Origin: Aquimarina sp. MAR_2010_214
GTDB taxonomy: Bacteria > Bacteroidota > Bacteroidia > Flavobacteriales > Flavobacteriaceae
Length of the DNA: 64,000 nt
NCBI RefSeq assembly: GCF_002846555.1
Contig: NZ_PJMS01000001.1
Coordinates: 4,386,501 to 4,450,500 of the forward strand
Direction of reading: 5' to 3'
Below, piece by piece: positions 44,136 to 52,334 of this stretch. Numbering within the stretch: position 1 is the first letter of the stretch; each line of letters begins with the position of its first letter. Both the position numbers and the translations under genes were made by a program. Below the pieces are notes generated by a model. It worked only from the letters and a program-made list of their open reading frames with translations. It was not told the origin of the DNA and made no database searches.

Positions 44136-44638
44136 TTTTATATCTTGTTTTTATAACATTCTATAATTATAACAAACTGGTTCACATTTTTAATGCATAT
44201 GTAATATACTGTCTCATATTTTTCAAGAAATCCTATAATTAGTTATATCAATTTCTTTTAGATCCGAAAAAAAATCAGATCCAACATAAATAGCATAGAT
44301 GGTGTACAGGTGGTAAAAAGATGACTTAAAAAATATTTGCATCACCCTTAGTAAGAAAAAAGTAAATTTAGTCATAAGTAGAATAATTTAATTAATATCA
44401 AAAAAATTAGTTCATTAATCTAAACATGTGATTGGGTACATGATTAGTATTATTTACATTATGACAATTGTACTTGATTATAGTATGTATAAAAAAGACG
44501 TATTTAGTAACTGGGGTAGATGCTACTGTCTTCGACAACTAAACTATCGTATATCAAGATTTTTATTAAGTTTTTTTTAACATTATAAATATATGTATAA
44601 AACTTTGATTAACAGCAATTTAAATCCTCAAAACAAGT

Positions 44639-44651
44639 AAGGTAAAACCGT
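44639..44651. promoter_or_regulatory. Candidate operator ACGGT-N3-ACC (D copy)
   Basis: AAGGTAAAACCGT on the plus strand reads ACGGTTTTACCTT on the minus strand, matching the copies at 1903 and 40465 but in the reverse orientation relative to the downstream gene. It is about 600 nt upstream of the copy D ATG, similar to the 575 nt in copy C. Confidence 0.35.
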
Positions 44652-44852
44652 ACATTGTATATTTATATCCCTGAATACATGCAAAATCCAAAAAATAAAA
44701 AAGGTATGTACTTACAAATAGCCATTTTATTTTAATGTAGATTTCAATCCTGTTCTTTAATAAGATGACAAAGTATTGGAATAACAGCATGAATCTTACG
44801 AAACGTAATGAGATATCAGCCAAACATGAGTAGTCCTTTTGTTATTACAGTG

Positions 44853-44925
44853 AAGACTGGGATCCAGAGCGAAGTTACTACTCTAATATGCATTCTAGCC
44901 TTCGCTGGAATGACAGGGCAACTTA
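44853..44925. repeat. Dispersed repeat relic (GGATCC..CTAGCCTTCGCTGGAATGAC type)
   Basis: This holds the words GGGATCCAG and CATTCTAGCCTTCGCTGG followed by AATGACA. The same end (GGCTGGAATGACAA) closes the repeats at 51150-51275 and 52335-52412. It looks like a degenerate REP- or MITE-like intergenic repeat. Confidence 0.5.
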
Positions 44926-45067
44926 TTTCAGAATTAAGTCAAAAAAGAGTCTCGATAACCCAGCTGAGTGCTTCGATAAACGTAGGACAGGCGTATTTTT
45001 CTTCGTTATACTACGAAAAATCATTCGACCTGACACTGAAACGATCCATAGTAGTTAACACCGTATA

Positions 45068-45116
45068 AAAAGAAAGGCTGATTTCTAAGTAAAAACAAAG
45101 AATTCAGCCTCTTTTA
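45068..45116. terminator. Probable bidirectional hairpin terminator
   Basis: AGGCTGA and TCAGCCT, plus TTCT and AGAA, form a stem separated by about 15 nt, with A- and T-rich flanks. It may terminate the response-regulator transcript arriving from 45380 on the minus strand, 260 nt away. Confidence 0.5.
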
Positions 45117-45185
45117 TATAGTATTAACTCGTTTTGCATTTGAGACTTTTTGATTCTAAATTCGTCAATTCGAGTACTTCGACCA

Positions 45186-45318
45186 AAGGAAGATGTGTAT
45201 CAAGCCCTTCGACACGCTCAGGATGACGAGAATTTTGAATTAAAAAAGCTATTCTCGATACAATTTTTCTTCATATCATCTCGAGCGTAGTCGAGAGGCT
45301 ATTTCGAAAAACCACTCG
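45186..45318. repeat. Dispersed palindromic repeat (CCTTCGACACGCTCAGGATGACG; CTCGAGCGTAGTCGAG)
   Basis: Two REP-like pieces lie side by side: CCCTTCGACACGCTCAGGA near 45201, and TCTCGAGCGTAGTCGAGAGG near 45280. The second half resembles the degenerate repeat at 50268-50352. Such cttcgac-cgctcagg elements are scattered in many genomes. No gene is affected here. Confidence 0.6.
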
Positions 45319-45379
45319 AATTGACGCTTTTTTATACTATTAATTTCTAAATGCAACGGGCTAGTATTCGTTATTTCTT

Positions 45380-46051
45380 TTATATAAACCCTCTTTTTCG
45401 AGCTTCTTCTAATAACATTTGATCATCTGCTTTGGCTATAGAAAACATCTCTTTGATCTGATTCTTTCTTTTTTCGATTGCGCTTAATGATAGACTTACA
45501 TAATTAGGTAAGTTCTTGGTCTTAACGCCACGAGATAAATGATATAAAATCTTTAGATTTTTCTCATCCAAAGAAAATTTATTTGTCATCATTTTTCTAA
45601 AATGATCATTTACTGTAGCACTATAATATGCTTTACCTTTTAAGATATTATTAAACGCTAATAACAATTCGCTAGAAGTAAGATCACTTTTGATTAAAAA
45701 TCCTGCCGGATTAATATTCTTAAGGATATTATGAATTCTATGATCTTCCCTATGCATGGTTAATATAATGATCTTTGATTTTGGTAACAGCTCTTTTGCG
45801 TGCTTTGCCAAATCCTCACCAGAGGTAATCGACCCATCAGAAGAAGGTGGTAATTTAATATCTACAAAAAGCATATCATAAGGAACCGTTTCTGAAGATT
45901 TTACGATACTGGCATATGCATCATCACAATTAGAGGCAATGTCAATCTTAATTTGATATTCTTTTTGATTTTCCCCTAATAAGGTATTTTTATACCCTTC
46001 GATAATCATAGGATGATCATCAATCATAAGAACTTTTAACTTTTTCTTCAT
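45380..46051 (-). CDS. LuxR/NarL-type response regulator
   Basis: 223 residues. The receiver domain (1-130) has the acidic pair D11-D12 in MIDDHP, the phosphoacceptor Asp64 in LFVDIKLP, and the conserved Lys in GFLIKSD. The C-terminal helix-turn-helix (about 155-210, LKILYHLSRGVKTKNLPNYV then SAIEKRKNQIKEMF) is of the LuxR type. It lies 87 nt downstream of the TPR histidine kinase on the same strand and is its obvious partner. Its targets are unknown. The adjacent tiny lipoproteins and the surface genes are candidates by position only. Confidence 0.9.
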   Translation of the reverse strand: MKKKLKVLMIDDHPMIIEGYKNTLLGENQKEYQIKIDIASNCDDAYASIVKSSETVPYDMLFVDIKLPPSSDGSITSGEDLAKHAKELLPKSKIIILTMHREDHRIHNILKNINPAGFLIKSDLTSSELLLAFNNILKGKAYYSATVNDHFRKMMTNKFSLDEKNLKILYHLSRGVKTKNLPNYVSLSLSAIEKRKNQIKEMFSIAKADDQMLLEEARKRGFI

Positions 46052-46138
46052 CTTAAAATGTATTGTTTTAGGTTTTAAAGTTATACCTCTTGCTATTTTA
46101 AACTTGATAGTATCTAAAATAGTATGAGCATTGATTAT

Positions 46139-48211
46139 TTAGTACACTTCTTCTACTTTGACTTCTATTGGTACACGTACCGATACTGTTGTACCCGAGT
46201 CTTCGTTACTTAAAAATTGTACTTCTCCATTCATCTGACTAACCCTTGATGTAATGTTTTTTAAACCAATTCCTTTTTTAACCTTATTTGTCTTAAATCC
46301 TATTCCATCATCTAAAATAGTAAGATTTATGGTACTATCCACATATTCGAAATTAATTTTTATAAGATCTGCATGGGCATGCTTAAAGATATTCTGCATA
46401 GACTCTTGTAAAATCCTAAAAAAGTTTACTTTTTTCTGGTCGTCTATCCCATCCCAATCGATATCCTCATCGTTATTAAACTCAAATTTTATTTTATGTA
46501 CTTCGCACAGGTCTTTAATCAGGTTTTCTACCGCATCGATATAGGCCACATCAGATGGTAAAGTTTCTGCACCCAGATCATGAGAGATCAATCGTATTTC
46601 TTTTTCTATGGCTTTAAGTTCATCTATATATTTATTCCTGGTTTCTGTAAACCCATCATTAGCGCGCTGGTTGATCCCATCAAGACTTAGTCGTACCCCA
46701 AACAATCGGCCCAGTACCCCATCGTGCAACTCCTCAGACATACGTTGCTGCTCCATCTGCCTACCTTCTTCTAATTTGATCTGTTGATTAAGCAGTAAAC
46801 GATAGATCTCCTCATTAGATTCTTGCTGGGTTTGGGCAAATAGCAGTTCTTTATTACTCTGTTGTTGTCTAAAAATAATATACCCCAATAAAAATAGGGC
46901 GGTTAACCCTAATATGGCAATGATCAGGATTTGATTTTCTCTACTGATTTGTTGGTTTTCTTCGGCGATTTCTTTTGTCTCAAAACGAATACGAGCAAAT
47001 TTATCTCTAAATAAACGTTCTTCTTTAATCAAACTATCGTTTAAGGCTATATATCTATTAGCATAACTTAAGCCTTCTTCACTATCAGAAATATCTGATA
47101 GCAAACGGTAGACTTTTAGTAAATCTCCATTATTTTGTAATTTTAAAGATAAATCTCGAGATCTTTCTGCATACACCCTGGCAATACTATCCGAATCAAT
47201 AGAGTGATAATATTCTGCCAAATGTAAGGTATTGGTAAGAATACCATTTTGATCATCTATACTATCTCGTATTTTTAAGGCTTTGTAAAACAAATCAGGA
47301 ATATCGGCCGTATCCTTAGATAAAAAATTAACATAGGCTAAATTATCTAGTAATCTAGCATGACGTCTAGGTTTTTTATTTAAAAACTCTGTATAGGATA
47401 ATGCTTTATGATAGTATTCTTTAGCTTTATCATACTTTTGTTGCGATTTATAAACTGTACCAATATTATTATAAGATATTAATGTTCGTGATATTTCTTC
47501 ATCCTTACCTTTTGTATATTCTATAGCTTTTAGGTTATATTCAATGGATTTATCATATTGTTCCAAATATTTTGCTAATATTCCTAAATTGGTATAACAT
47601 GTAGGAATATATTGATCATTTTCTACAAGCTCGAAGCTTTCAATCGCTTTAATCGTTAAGGATTCACTTTTACTATAGTCTTTAGTTTTAAGAAGAATTT
47701 GAGCTAAATCAAGTAATACTTTACCATGATCATAAGCATAATCTTTTTGGTTGTATTTCTTACTATCCAAAGTTGAATATATCTTATCCGATTCATAAAA
47801 ATTCTTAAATGCAATTTCTAAATCATTACTTCTATAGTAAAGTCCAAGAAGAAAATAAGACTTTGCCATATTTAAAGAATCATTTATTTGATTAGACAAT
47901 TTCAAAGCTTTTTCATTCAATAATTTATAATCTTCTATTTCTTCAAGGGAATAATATTCAAAAGAAATTTCTTGTATTTTTTTGATTTTATTTGAGTTAT
48001 TCTCTAAAGTAGAATAGATCGTATATGCTTTTTCTAAATTTTCCTTACGTTCTTCAACCGATTTTGTTTTATCCTGAGCGTTCTCTATATAGTTACTAAC
48101 CAAATTAGATTTCAATTTATCATCTTCTATTTTTTTATCTGACTGATTACAGCCTATACAAAATACAAAAATGTGAAGGCCAATTATTTTAAAGAAAAAA
48201 CGTAACATCAT
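46139..48211 (-). CDS. TPR-containing sensor histidine kinase (HisKA_3 type), lipoprotein-like N-terminus
   Basis: 690 residues. A hydrophobic N-terminus ends at Cys21 in FCIGCNQS, a plausible lipobox or signal. A periplasmic region of TPR repeats follows (about 60-400, with ACYTNLGILAKYLEQYDKSI and YNNIGTVYKSQQKYDKAKEY type words), then one membrane helix (about 428-447), a coiled stretch, the dimerisation/phosphoacceptor domain with His496 in EELHDGVLGRLFG, and a HATPase domain (N box ESMQNIFKHAHAD, G box DDGIGF and KGIGLKN). It autophosphorylates His496 and passes phosphate to the regulator at 45380-46051. TPR kinases of this kind probably sense a protein or peptide in the periplasm. The ATG at 48211 is followed by a second ATG, so the start is uncertain by one codon. 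Confidence 0.9.
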   Translation of the reverse strand: MMLRFFFKIIGLHIFVFCIGCNQSDKKIEDDKLKSNLVSNYIENAQDKTKSVEERKENLEKAYTIYSTLENNSNKIKKIQEISFEYYSLEEIEDYKLLNEKALKLSNQINDSLNMAKSYFLLGLYYRSNDLEIAFKNFYESDKIYSTLDSKKYNQKDYAYDHGKVLLDLAQILLKTKDYSKSESLTIKAIESFELVENDQYIPTCYTNLGILAKYLEQYDKSIEYNLKAIEYTKGKDEEISRTLISYNNIGTVYKSQQKYDKAKEYYHKALSYTEFLNKKPRRHARLLDNLAYVNFLSKDTADIPDLFYKALKIRDSIDDQNGILTNTLHLAEYYHSIDSDSIARVYAERSRDLSLKLQNNGDLLKVYRLLSDISDSEEGLSYANRYIALNDSLIKEERLFRDKFARIRFETKEIAEENQQISRENQILIIAILGLTALFLLGYIIFRQQQSNKELLFAQTQQESNEEIYRLLLNQQIKLEEGRQMEQQRMSEELHDGVLGRLFGVRLSLDGINQRANDGFTETRNKYIDELKAIEKEIRLISHDLGAETLPSDVAYIDAVENLIKDLCEVHKIKFEFNNDEDIDWDGIDDQKKVNFFRILQESMQNIFKHAHADLIKINFEYVDSTINLTILDDGIGFKTNKVKKGIGLKNITSRVSQMNGEVQFLSNEDSGTTVSVRVPIEVKVEEVY

Positions 48212-48255
48212 AAACTATTTTAGCTCAATTTAATCAATTCATAAAAAGAAAAAAA

Positions 48256-48300
48256 CAAAAAAGAGTTCTAATTGCATATTAGAATTCTTTTTTGTTTTTT
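48256..48300 (-). terminator. Terminator after the small lipoprotein genes
   Basis: AACAAAAAAGA-TTCTAAT and ATTAGAA-TCTTTTTTGTT form a long AT-rich stem-loop with T tracts on both sides. It lies between the stop of the 49-residue lipoprotein gene and the start of the histidine kinase, which separates the two transcripts. Confidence 0.7.
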
Positions 48301-48325
48301 AATATATTTCAATAACTTACAAATC

Positions 48326-48475
48326 CTACTTTGGCTGAGTGTTATCATTTTCGTCCTCTGATCCAATTGTATCATTTACCTCTAATCTAACTTCATCATT
48401 TATAGATTCCGCTTCACATGCCATAAACATAGTACTAAAGAATAATATTACGAACAATACTTTTATAATTTTCAT
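48326..48475 (-). CDS. Tiny acidic lipoprotein, 49 residues
   Basis: The frame runs from ATG 48475 to TAG 48326. The product has a short basic N-terminus, a hydrophobic stretch (VLFVILFFSTMFM) and the lipobox MAC at Cys20, followed by only 29 very acidic residues (EAESINDEV, GSEDENDN). It is a clear tandem paralogue of the 63-residue protein at 48558-48749, with matching signal and NDEV and GSEDEND words. No domain is recognised. Position beside a TPR sensor kinase suggests a surface or periplasmic signal or decoy, but this is inference. Confidence 0.7.
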   Translation of the reverse strand: MKIIKVLFVILFFSTMFMACEAESINDEVRLEVNDTIGSEDENDNTQPK

Positions 48476-48557
48476 TATTTTTAATATTTAAATGAGTATT
48501 ATGAGCTTTTAAATCTTATTTTCCATTCCTAATTTAGCTAGAATTAGTATTTCTGTA

Positions 48558-48749
48558 CTAGTTAACAGGATTAGTAGTAGTATTTTCATCTTCACTTGCC
48601 TTTTGTGGACTAGTGCTATCATTTTCATCTTCAGAACCAAATGTATCAACATCTTCAATTCCCACTTCATCATTTACATTATCAGCTTCACAAGCGATAA
48701 ACATAGTACTTAAGAATAGTATAGCGAATAGTGTTTTTATAGTTTTCAT
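48558..48749 (-). CDS. Tiny acidic lipoprotein, 63 residues
   Basis: MKTIKTLFAILFLSTMFIAC is a textbook lipoprotein signal ending at Cys20. The mature part is 43 residues, strongly acidic and Ser/Thr/Asn-rich, ending TTTNPVN. It shares signal sequence and the NDEV and GSEDEND words with the gene immediately downstream (48326-48475), and the intergenic region also looks duplicated. Low complexity prevents a functional guess. The tandem pair sits between a LytTR regulator and a TPR histidine kinase. Confidence 0.75.
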   Translation of the reverse strand: MKTIKTLFAILFLSTMFIACEADNVNDEVGIEDVDTFGSEDENDSTSPQKASEDENTTTNPVN

Positions 48750-49089
48750 AATGTTAGTTTTTTTAGTTTAATTTACTTTTCAAAAGACGTATAGTCTTTA
48801 ACGGGGTATGTTTGTTTTTATTTAATTTGGGTTGTCGTTGCGCAGACGACTTTTATTTTTTAGAGTACTCTTTATATACATTTTTATGATGTGTATCTCT
48901 AATTGTACACTACAAATGTAGCCCGATACCTCCCTCGTGCCTAATATATTAAGGTGTGTTTAGTAAATACACCTCTATGAGATGTACATGAACCGATTAT
49001 ACGAGTAAATGAACATATTTTAAAATTCACTGCTTTTTGTAGGAAACGCAGTACTAACGATTTTATAATGCTATCACTGGCTTTATCCC

Positions 49090-49133
49090 ATAAAAAAACC
49101 GACAAATCTTACAATTTGTCGGCTATTTTTTAT
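49090..49133 (-). terminator. Rho-independent terminator of the LytTR gene
   Basis: On the minus strand GCCGACAAAT and ATTTGTCGG pair across a 6-nt loop, followed by seven T. It lies about 20 nt past the LytTR stop codon. The remaining stretch 48750-49089 holds no ORF; it should contain the promoter of the small lipoprotein genes. Confidence 0.92.
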
Positions 49134-49151
49134 ACTAATCAGGTCTCTATT

Positions 49152-49889
49152 TTATATATAGATCAAACTTTTCTTTGCTAAAGAATCTTTAATTTCTTCA
49201 ACATTATTTTTATAAGACTTTGAGAAAGGGATCAGATCATCTGTATTTTTGATGGCGCATTTTGCTTTACCAAAATGTATCCTGGATACATAATCGGTAT
49301 TGATAATATAACTGTTATGTATGCGCACAAAATGATCGGGTAACAGGTTCTGAAAATGCTTTAAGGTCTTGAATGCTTCTACCTTATTACCATTACTCAT
49401 AATAAAATCTGTGGTATTATTATCGGCTTTTAGGTATAATATTTCATCGACATCTACAAATCGATAATCTCCATAGGATTTAAAACATAAGGTATTATCA
49501 CCACTCAGGCCAAAGTCTTTTTCGAACCGCATTAAGGTTCTATTTATCTGCCCTTTACTAAAAGGTTTCAGGATATAATCCATGATTCTATTACGTATAC
49601 CTTCTATGGCATAATCTGATGTTTTGGTGATCACAATAAACTCTGGTAACCGCGACATATATTTAGAAAGCTCTGTCATCAGAGAGTATTTTGTCGTTAC
49701 CGTATCTATTCCTGGCACTTCTGGCTCTAAAAAAACAAGTCTGGGTCTTCGCTCTAAAATTAAATCCAATGCATCCTGCTCGTCTTTTGCTATTCCGGTG
49801 CAGATATAATCAGGCTGCTCTTCTAAAGAGATCTGGATAGCATCTGCAATTTTCTGATCATTATCAATGATTACATAAGGATATTTCAT
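49152..49889 (-). CDS. LytTR-family response regulator with altered receiver
   Basis: 245 residues. The N-terminal part (1-120) has the receiver fold, with VIIDNDQK in place of the usual acidic pair, but the phosphoacceptor position reads FLEPEVPGID: Glu55 stands where Asp is expected. The conserved Lys (ILKPF) is kept. The C-terminal LytTR DNA-binding domain (about 140-240, with VDVDEILYLKADNNTTDF, FVRIHNSYIIN and PFSKSYK) is intact. A Glu at the phosphosite often mimics the active state, so this may be a constitutively active or phosphorylation-independent regulator. No LytS-type kinase is adjacent. Candidate operators, including a perfect inverted repeat and phased direct repeats, lie at 49976-50064 upstream. 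Confidence 0.9.
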   Translation of the reverse strand: MKYPYVIIDNDQKIADAIQISLEEQPDYICTGIAKDEQDALDLILERRPRLVFLEPEVPGIDTVTTKYSLMTELSKYMSRLPEFIVITKTSDYAIEGIRNRIMDYILKPFSKGQINRTLMRFEKDFGLSGDNTLCFKSYGDYRFVDVDEILYLKADNNTTDFIMSNGNKVEAFKTLKHFQNLLPDHFVRIHNSYIINTDYVSRIHFGKAKCAIKNTDDLIPFSKSYKNNVEEIKDSLAKKSLIYI

Positions 49890-49975
49890 AGGGTATGAGT
49901 TAAAAAAATTTGTGTCGGTTAATATATGCTGAATTATTCTACTTACAAGATAGGGTATTTACACTTTCATTGTAT

Positions 49976-50064
49976 ACGGTAAAACCGTAATAAAATTACG
50001 GAATCCCTTTGATACCAAGGGATTACACAATGTTCTTTATCGATACATAAACGCTTTTTATCGA
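49976..50064. promoter_or_regulatory. Operator-like cluster upstream of the LytTR gene
   Basis: Three elements lie in 90 bp: the perfect palindrome ACGGTAAAACCGT (49976-49988), an inverted repeat AATCCCTT/AAGGGATT (50002-50024), and two TTATCGA words exactly 21 bp apart (50037-50043 and 50058-50064). The first resembles sites before leader modules A, C and D. The last matches the phased repeats before giant adhesin 1. The rest of the divergent spacer (49890-50434) shows no ORF, apart from a degenerate repeat at 50268-50352. Confidence 0.5.
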
Positions 50065-50267
50065 ATAAAATTGCAAATAAACTAAATAAAGGAATTTAAC
50101 AATACATATGTCGTTTTGTTAAAAAAAGTCAAAAACCACGTTTAGCGGCCAAAAAATTGCGATAAAAACACCTTTCAATTATTCTTTTCTGGGGATACCT
50201 CATTAAAAATTATCTATTATTAACTTATACTTATGATTTTAACAAAATATTTACTGAAATACGAAAG

Positions 50268-50352
50268 CTGATTCTTGATATATTTCATCTTCACCTCATC
50301 TCGAATACAGTCAAGAAGTCATTACGACAAAGCACTCAAATGGTTGTTTTTT
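50268..50352. repeat. Degenerate copy of the 45186-45318 dispersed repeat
   Basis: The order of words AGCTGATTCT, ATCTTCACCTCATCTCGA, CAGTCAAGAAGTCATTACGA and CACTCAAATGG matches the second half of the repeat at 45186-45318, with many substitutions. It lies in the spacer upstream of the sirtuin gene. Confidence 0.45.
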
Positions 50353-50434
50353 TTACAATATTTTTCCTAAATACACAATGGGTTTTCCTTATATTAGATT
50401 TACATTATAATCAAATCACATATCATAATAATCT

Positions 50435-51112
50435 ATGCAAAACATAGTCGTACTTACAGGAGCAGGAATTAGCGCAGAGAGCGGGATCAATACCTTTAGA
50501 GATGCAAATGGGCTATGGGAGGGACATGATGTTATGGAGGTAGCTTCTCCCCAGGGATGGAGTAATAACCCAGAACTGGTTCTCGATTTTTATAATAAGA
50601 GACGTAGCCAACTTCATGCAGTAACTCCCAACAAAGCGCATCTTGATCTGGTAACTTTGGAAGAAAAGTTTAATGTATCTATCATCACTCAAAATGTAGA
50701 TGACCTGCATGAGAGAGCAGGAAGCAGCAATGTCGTACATCTACATGGTGAATTATTAAAAGTACGAAGTCAGTTTGACGAACAGTTGGTATTCGACTGG
50801 AAACACGACTTGCTTCTCGGAGACCATTGTGAGCATAATTCGCAATTAAGACCTCATATTGTATGGTTTGGAGAGGCTGTACCTATGATGGATCTGGCAA
50901 TAGAAATTACAGAACGGGCGGATATTCTTATGATTATTGGCACATCGATGCAAGTATATCCTGCTGCTGGATTGTTACAATATGCAAAACACCAAACTCC
51001 CGTGTATTTTATCGATCCCAATCCGGCAATTTCCCCTACAGAGCACCTTACCATACTCTCTGAGAAAGCTACTATAGGAGTAGCAAAAGTGGTAAAGGAA
51101 TTATTGGGATGA
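50435..51112 (+). CDS. cobB: Class III sirtuin (NAD-dependent protein deacylase) lacking the zinc site
   Basis: 225 residues, cytosolic. It removes acyl groups from lysines using NAD. NAD-binding motifs GAGISAESGINTFRD and TQNVDDLHERAG and the catalytic His104 in HLHGELL are intact. Tyr53 and Arg56 (FYNKRRSQL) are the class III pair that favours succinyl/malonyl-lysine, as in Escherichia coli CobB. The zinc ribbon, however, is degenerate: between HGELLKVR and LRPHIVWFGE there is one Cys (Cys132) instead of four. The Rossmann core ends normally with IGTSMQVYPAAGL. The fold without zinc is presumably stabilised otherwise. It is monocistronic, followed by dispersed repeats. Confidence 0.92.
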   Translation: MQNIVVLTGAGISAESGINTFRDANGLWEGHDVMEVASPQGWSNNPELVLDFYNKRRSQLHAVTPNKAHLDLVTLEEKFNVSIITQNVDDLHERAGSSNVVHLHGELLKVRSQFDEQLVFDWKHDLLLGDHCEHNSQLRPHIVWFGEAVPMMDLAIEITERADILMIIGTSMQVYPAAGLLQYAKHQTPVYFIDPNPAISPTEHLTILSEKATIGVAKVVKELLG

Positions 51113-51149
51113 TTTGAGAAAATGTCATTGCCATTATAGCTCTTCGATT

Positions 51150-51275
51150 ATGCTTACCCTGAGCCTGTCGAAGGCTCAGGATAAATTAAAGGTCAGAATC
51201 CATATTTTGTATTCCTAAGTGGATTCTAGGCTTTAGTTTATCCTGAGCTAAGCCGAAGGGCTGGAATGACAAGCA
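51150..51275. repeat. REP-like dispersed repeat with CCTGAGCCT/AGGCTCAGG palindrome
   Basis: A 23-bp inverted repeat at 51158-51180 (9-bp arms around GTCGA) is followed by a unit ending CTTTAGTTTATCCTGAGCTA, AGCCGAAGGGCTGGAATGACAA. The same unit occurs at 52335-52412. The repeat lies between the convergent ends of the sirtuin and the haem-binding protein and may act as a terminator. A relic is also present at 44853-44925. Confidence 0.75.
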
Positions 51276-51336
51276 CAACAATTTTTGACATTGTGTATCC
51301 TGAGTTTAATGACACATTAAAAAACAAAACACAGGA

Positions 51337-51861
51337 TCAAATACTATCTACAGTAGTCGAATCTGTTTCTTTTTTCGGTAACGAATCTATTACTTTTTTC
51401 TGTAGTTCTTCTTTACCTTTGGTTATTGTCTCACGGGTTTCTTTGGCCCAATTGATTAATTTTTCTGCATCATTAACTGGTAGTTTACCATGCATCCAGG
51501 TATAAGATTCTAAAGGCATTTCTTTCTTCTCTATCATTTCTATAAACTCTTCTAGCTTATGATCCTTTTGTTTATCGGTATAGAACTCCCACTCAGAGAC
51601 ATTAAAATGTTCTTTTCCTTCTTTTATATGATAGGCCATCCAATGAGAAACAGGACTAACCTCCATATACCAAGGATATCGTGTAACGCTACTATGACAA
51701 TCATAACACTGATGCTGCAAAATTGATTTAACCTCTGCAGAAACCGTAGTAGCTGCTTCAAATGTAGCAATACTATCATAGCTTGCTTCATTTTTAGTTG
51801 GTCTTAAAAACTGTGATATCAAAAAAATCAATACGAATAGAAAAAGAATTCTTTTTATCAT
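51337..51861 (-). CDS. Haem-binding domain protein with one CxxCH site
   Basis: 174 residues from the ATG at 51861, chosen because it starts directly with a membrane or signal segment (MIKRILFLFVLIFLISQFL). A longer frame to 51954 only adds residues before it. The haem_bd-type domain has C52-Y-D-C55-H56 for covalent haem, then the family word YPWYMEVSPVSHWMAYHIKEG and the C-terminal MPLESYTWMH to LINWAKETRE. It is periplasmic or membrane-tethered; the C-terminus is Lys/Glu-rich. It probably takes part in electron transfer or haem handling. No cytochrome maturation gene is adjacent. Confidence 0.88.
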   Translation of the reverse strand: MIKRILFLFVLIFLISQFLRPTKNEASYDSIATFEAATTVSAEVKSILQHQCYDCHSSVTRYPWYMEVSPVSHWMAYHIKEGKEHFNVSEWEFYTDKQKDHKLEEFIEMIEKKEMPLESYTWMHGKLPVNDAEKLINWAKETRETITKGKEELQKKVIDSLPKKETDSTTVDSI

Positions 51862-52217
51862 TTTGTTGTTCTTTAAAAAGACACATACCAAGAAACAAGC
51901 GCTCAATATGGATTCAACCCCTATAAGATGATAATTGTCTGTTATAGAAGACATAACGGTTTTAATACATAATTATTATTAATCTGTGTTTGTTGAAGAT
52001 TAATCACACTATCACTACAGACTAAATTAGAGTTCTAATTTTGAATACCTAACTTATGGAATGCTGACAGCATTTGGAATCCATATTTTTATTTGTTGAA
52101 CTCATTTAAACTTTTTCGATTTTAAATAAAAAAATTTAAATGAGTTCGTTTATTTTTGAAATTGAAAAAACATATGTGACCGTTTTATATCAATTTATAT
52201 AATTAATGACTCTAATT

Positions 52218-52250
52218 AGACCTCACAGGTTTTAAAAACCTGTGAGGTCT
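52218..52250. repeat. Perfect 33-bp palindrome AGACCTCACAGG
   Basis: Two 16-bp arms (starting AGACCTCACAGGTTTT) flank a single base. There is no gene within 170 bp on either side, in a spacer (51955-52425) that is otherwise empty apart from the repeat at 52335-52412. It may be a transcription terminator or a member of a dispersed palindrome family. I saw only one copy in this window. Confidence 0.8.
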
Positions 52251-52334
52251 ATACCAAACCCCTTAGTACATGATAAAAATTTACCACATATAGAGATGAA
52301 TTGATCTGATATTCTGTTGAAAAACGGAATCTAA

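Larger units (their letters stand above)
43803..45379. other. Gene-poor stretch between sulfatase and response regulator
   Basis: About 1.6 kb. It contains leader hairpin D and its very short ORF, an AACATTATAAATATATGTAT block near 44579, the inverted repeat at 44639-44651, dispersed repeat relics at about 44853-44925 and 45186-45318, and a terminator at 45068-45116. Frames at 44620-44823 and 44808-45068 are not convincing: the second runs straight through the dispersed repeat. Confidence 0.6.

Noticed and set aside
44620..44823. 67-codon hydrophobic ORF on the minus strand
   Set aside because: It overlaps the conserved AACATTATAAAT and ACGGT blocks of the leader D region and looks like a chance frame in AT-rich DNA.
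44808..45068. 86-codon ORF on the plus strand
   Set aside because: It runs through a dispersed intergenic repeat (44853-44925) and has no domain or promoter.
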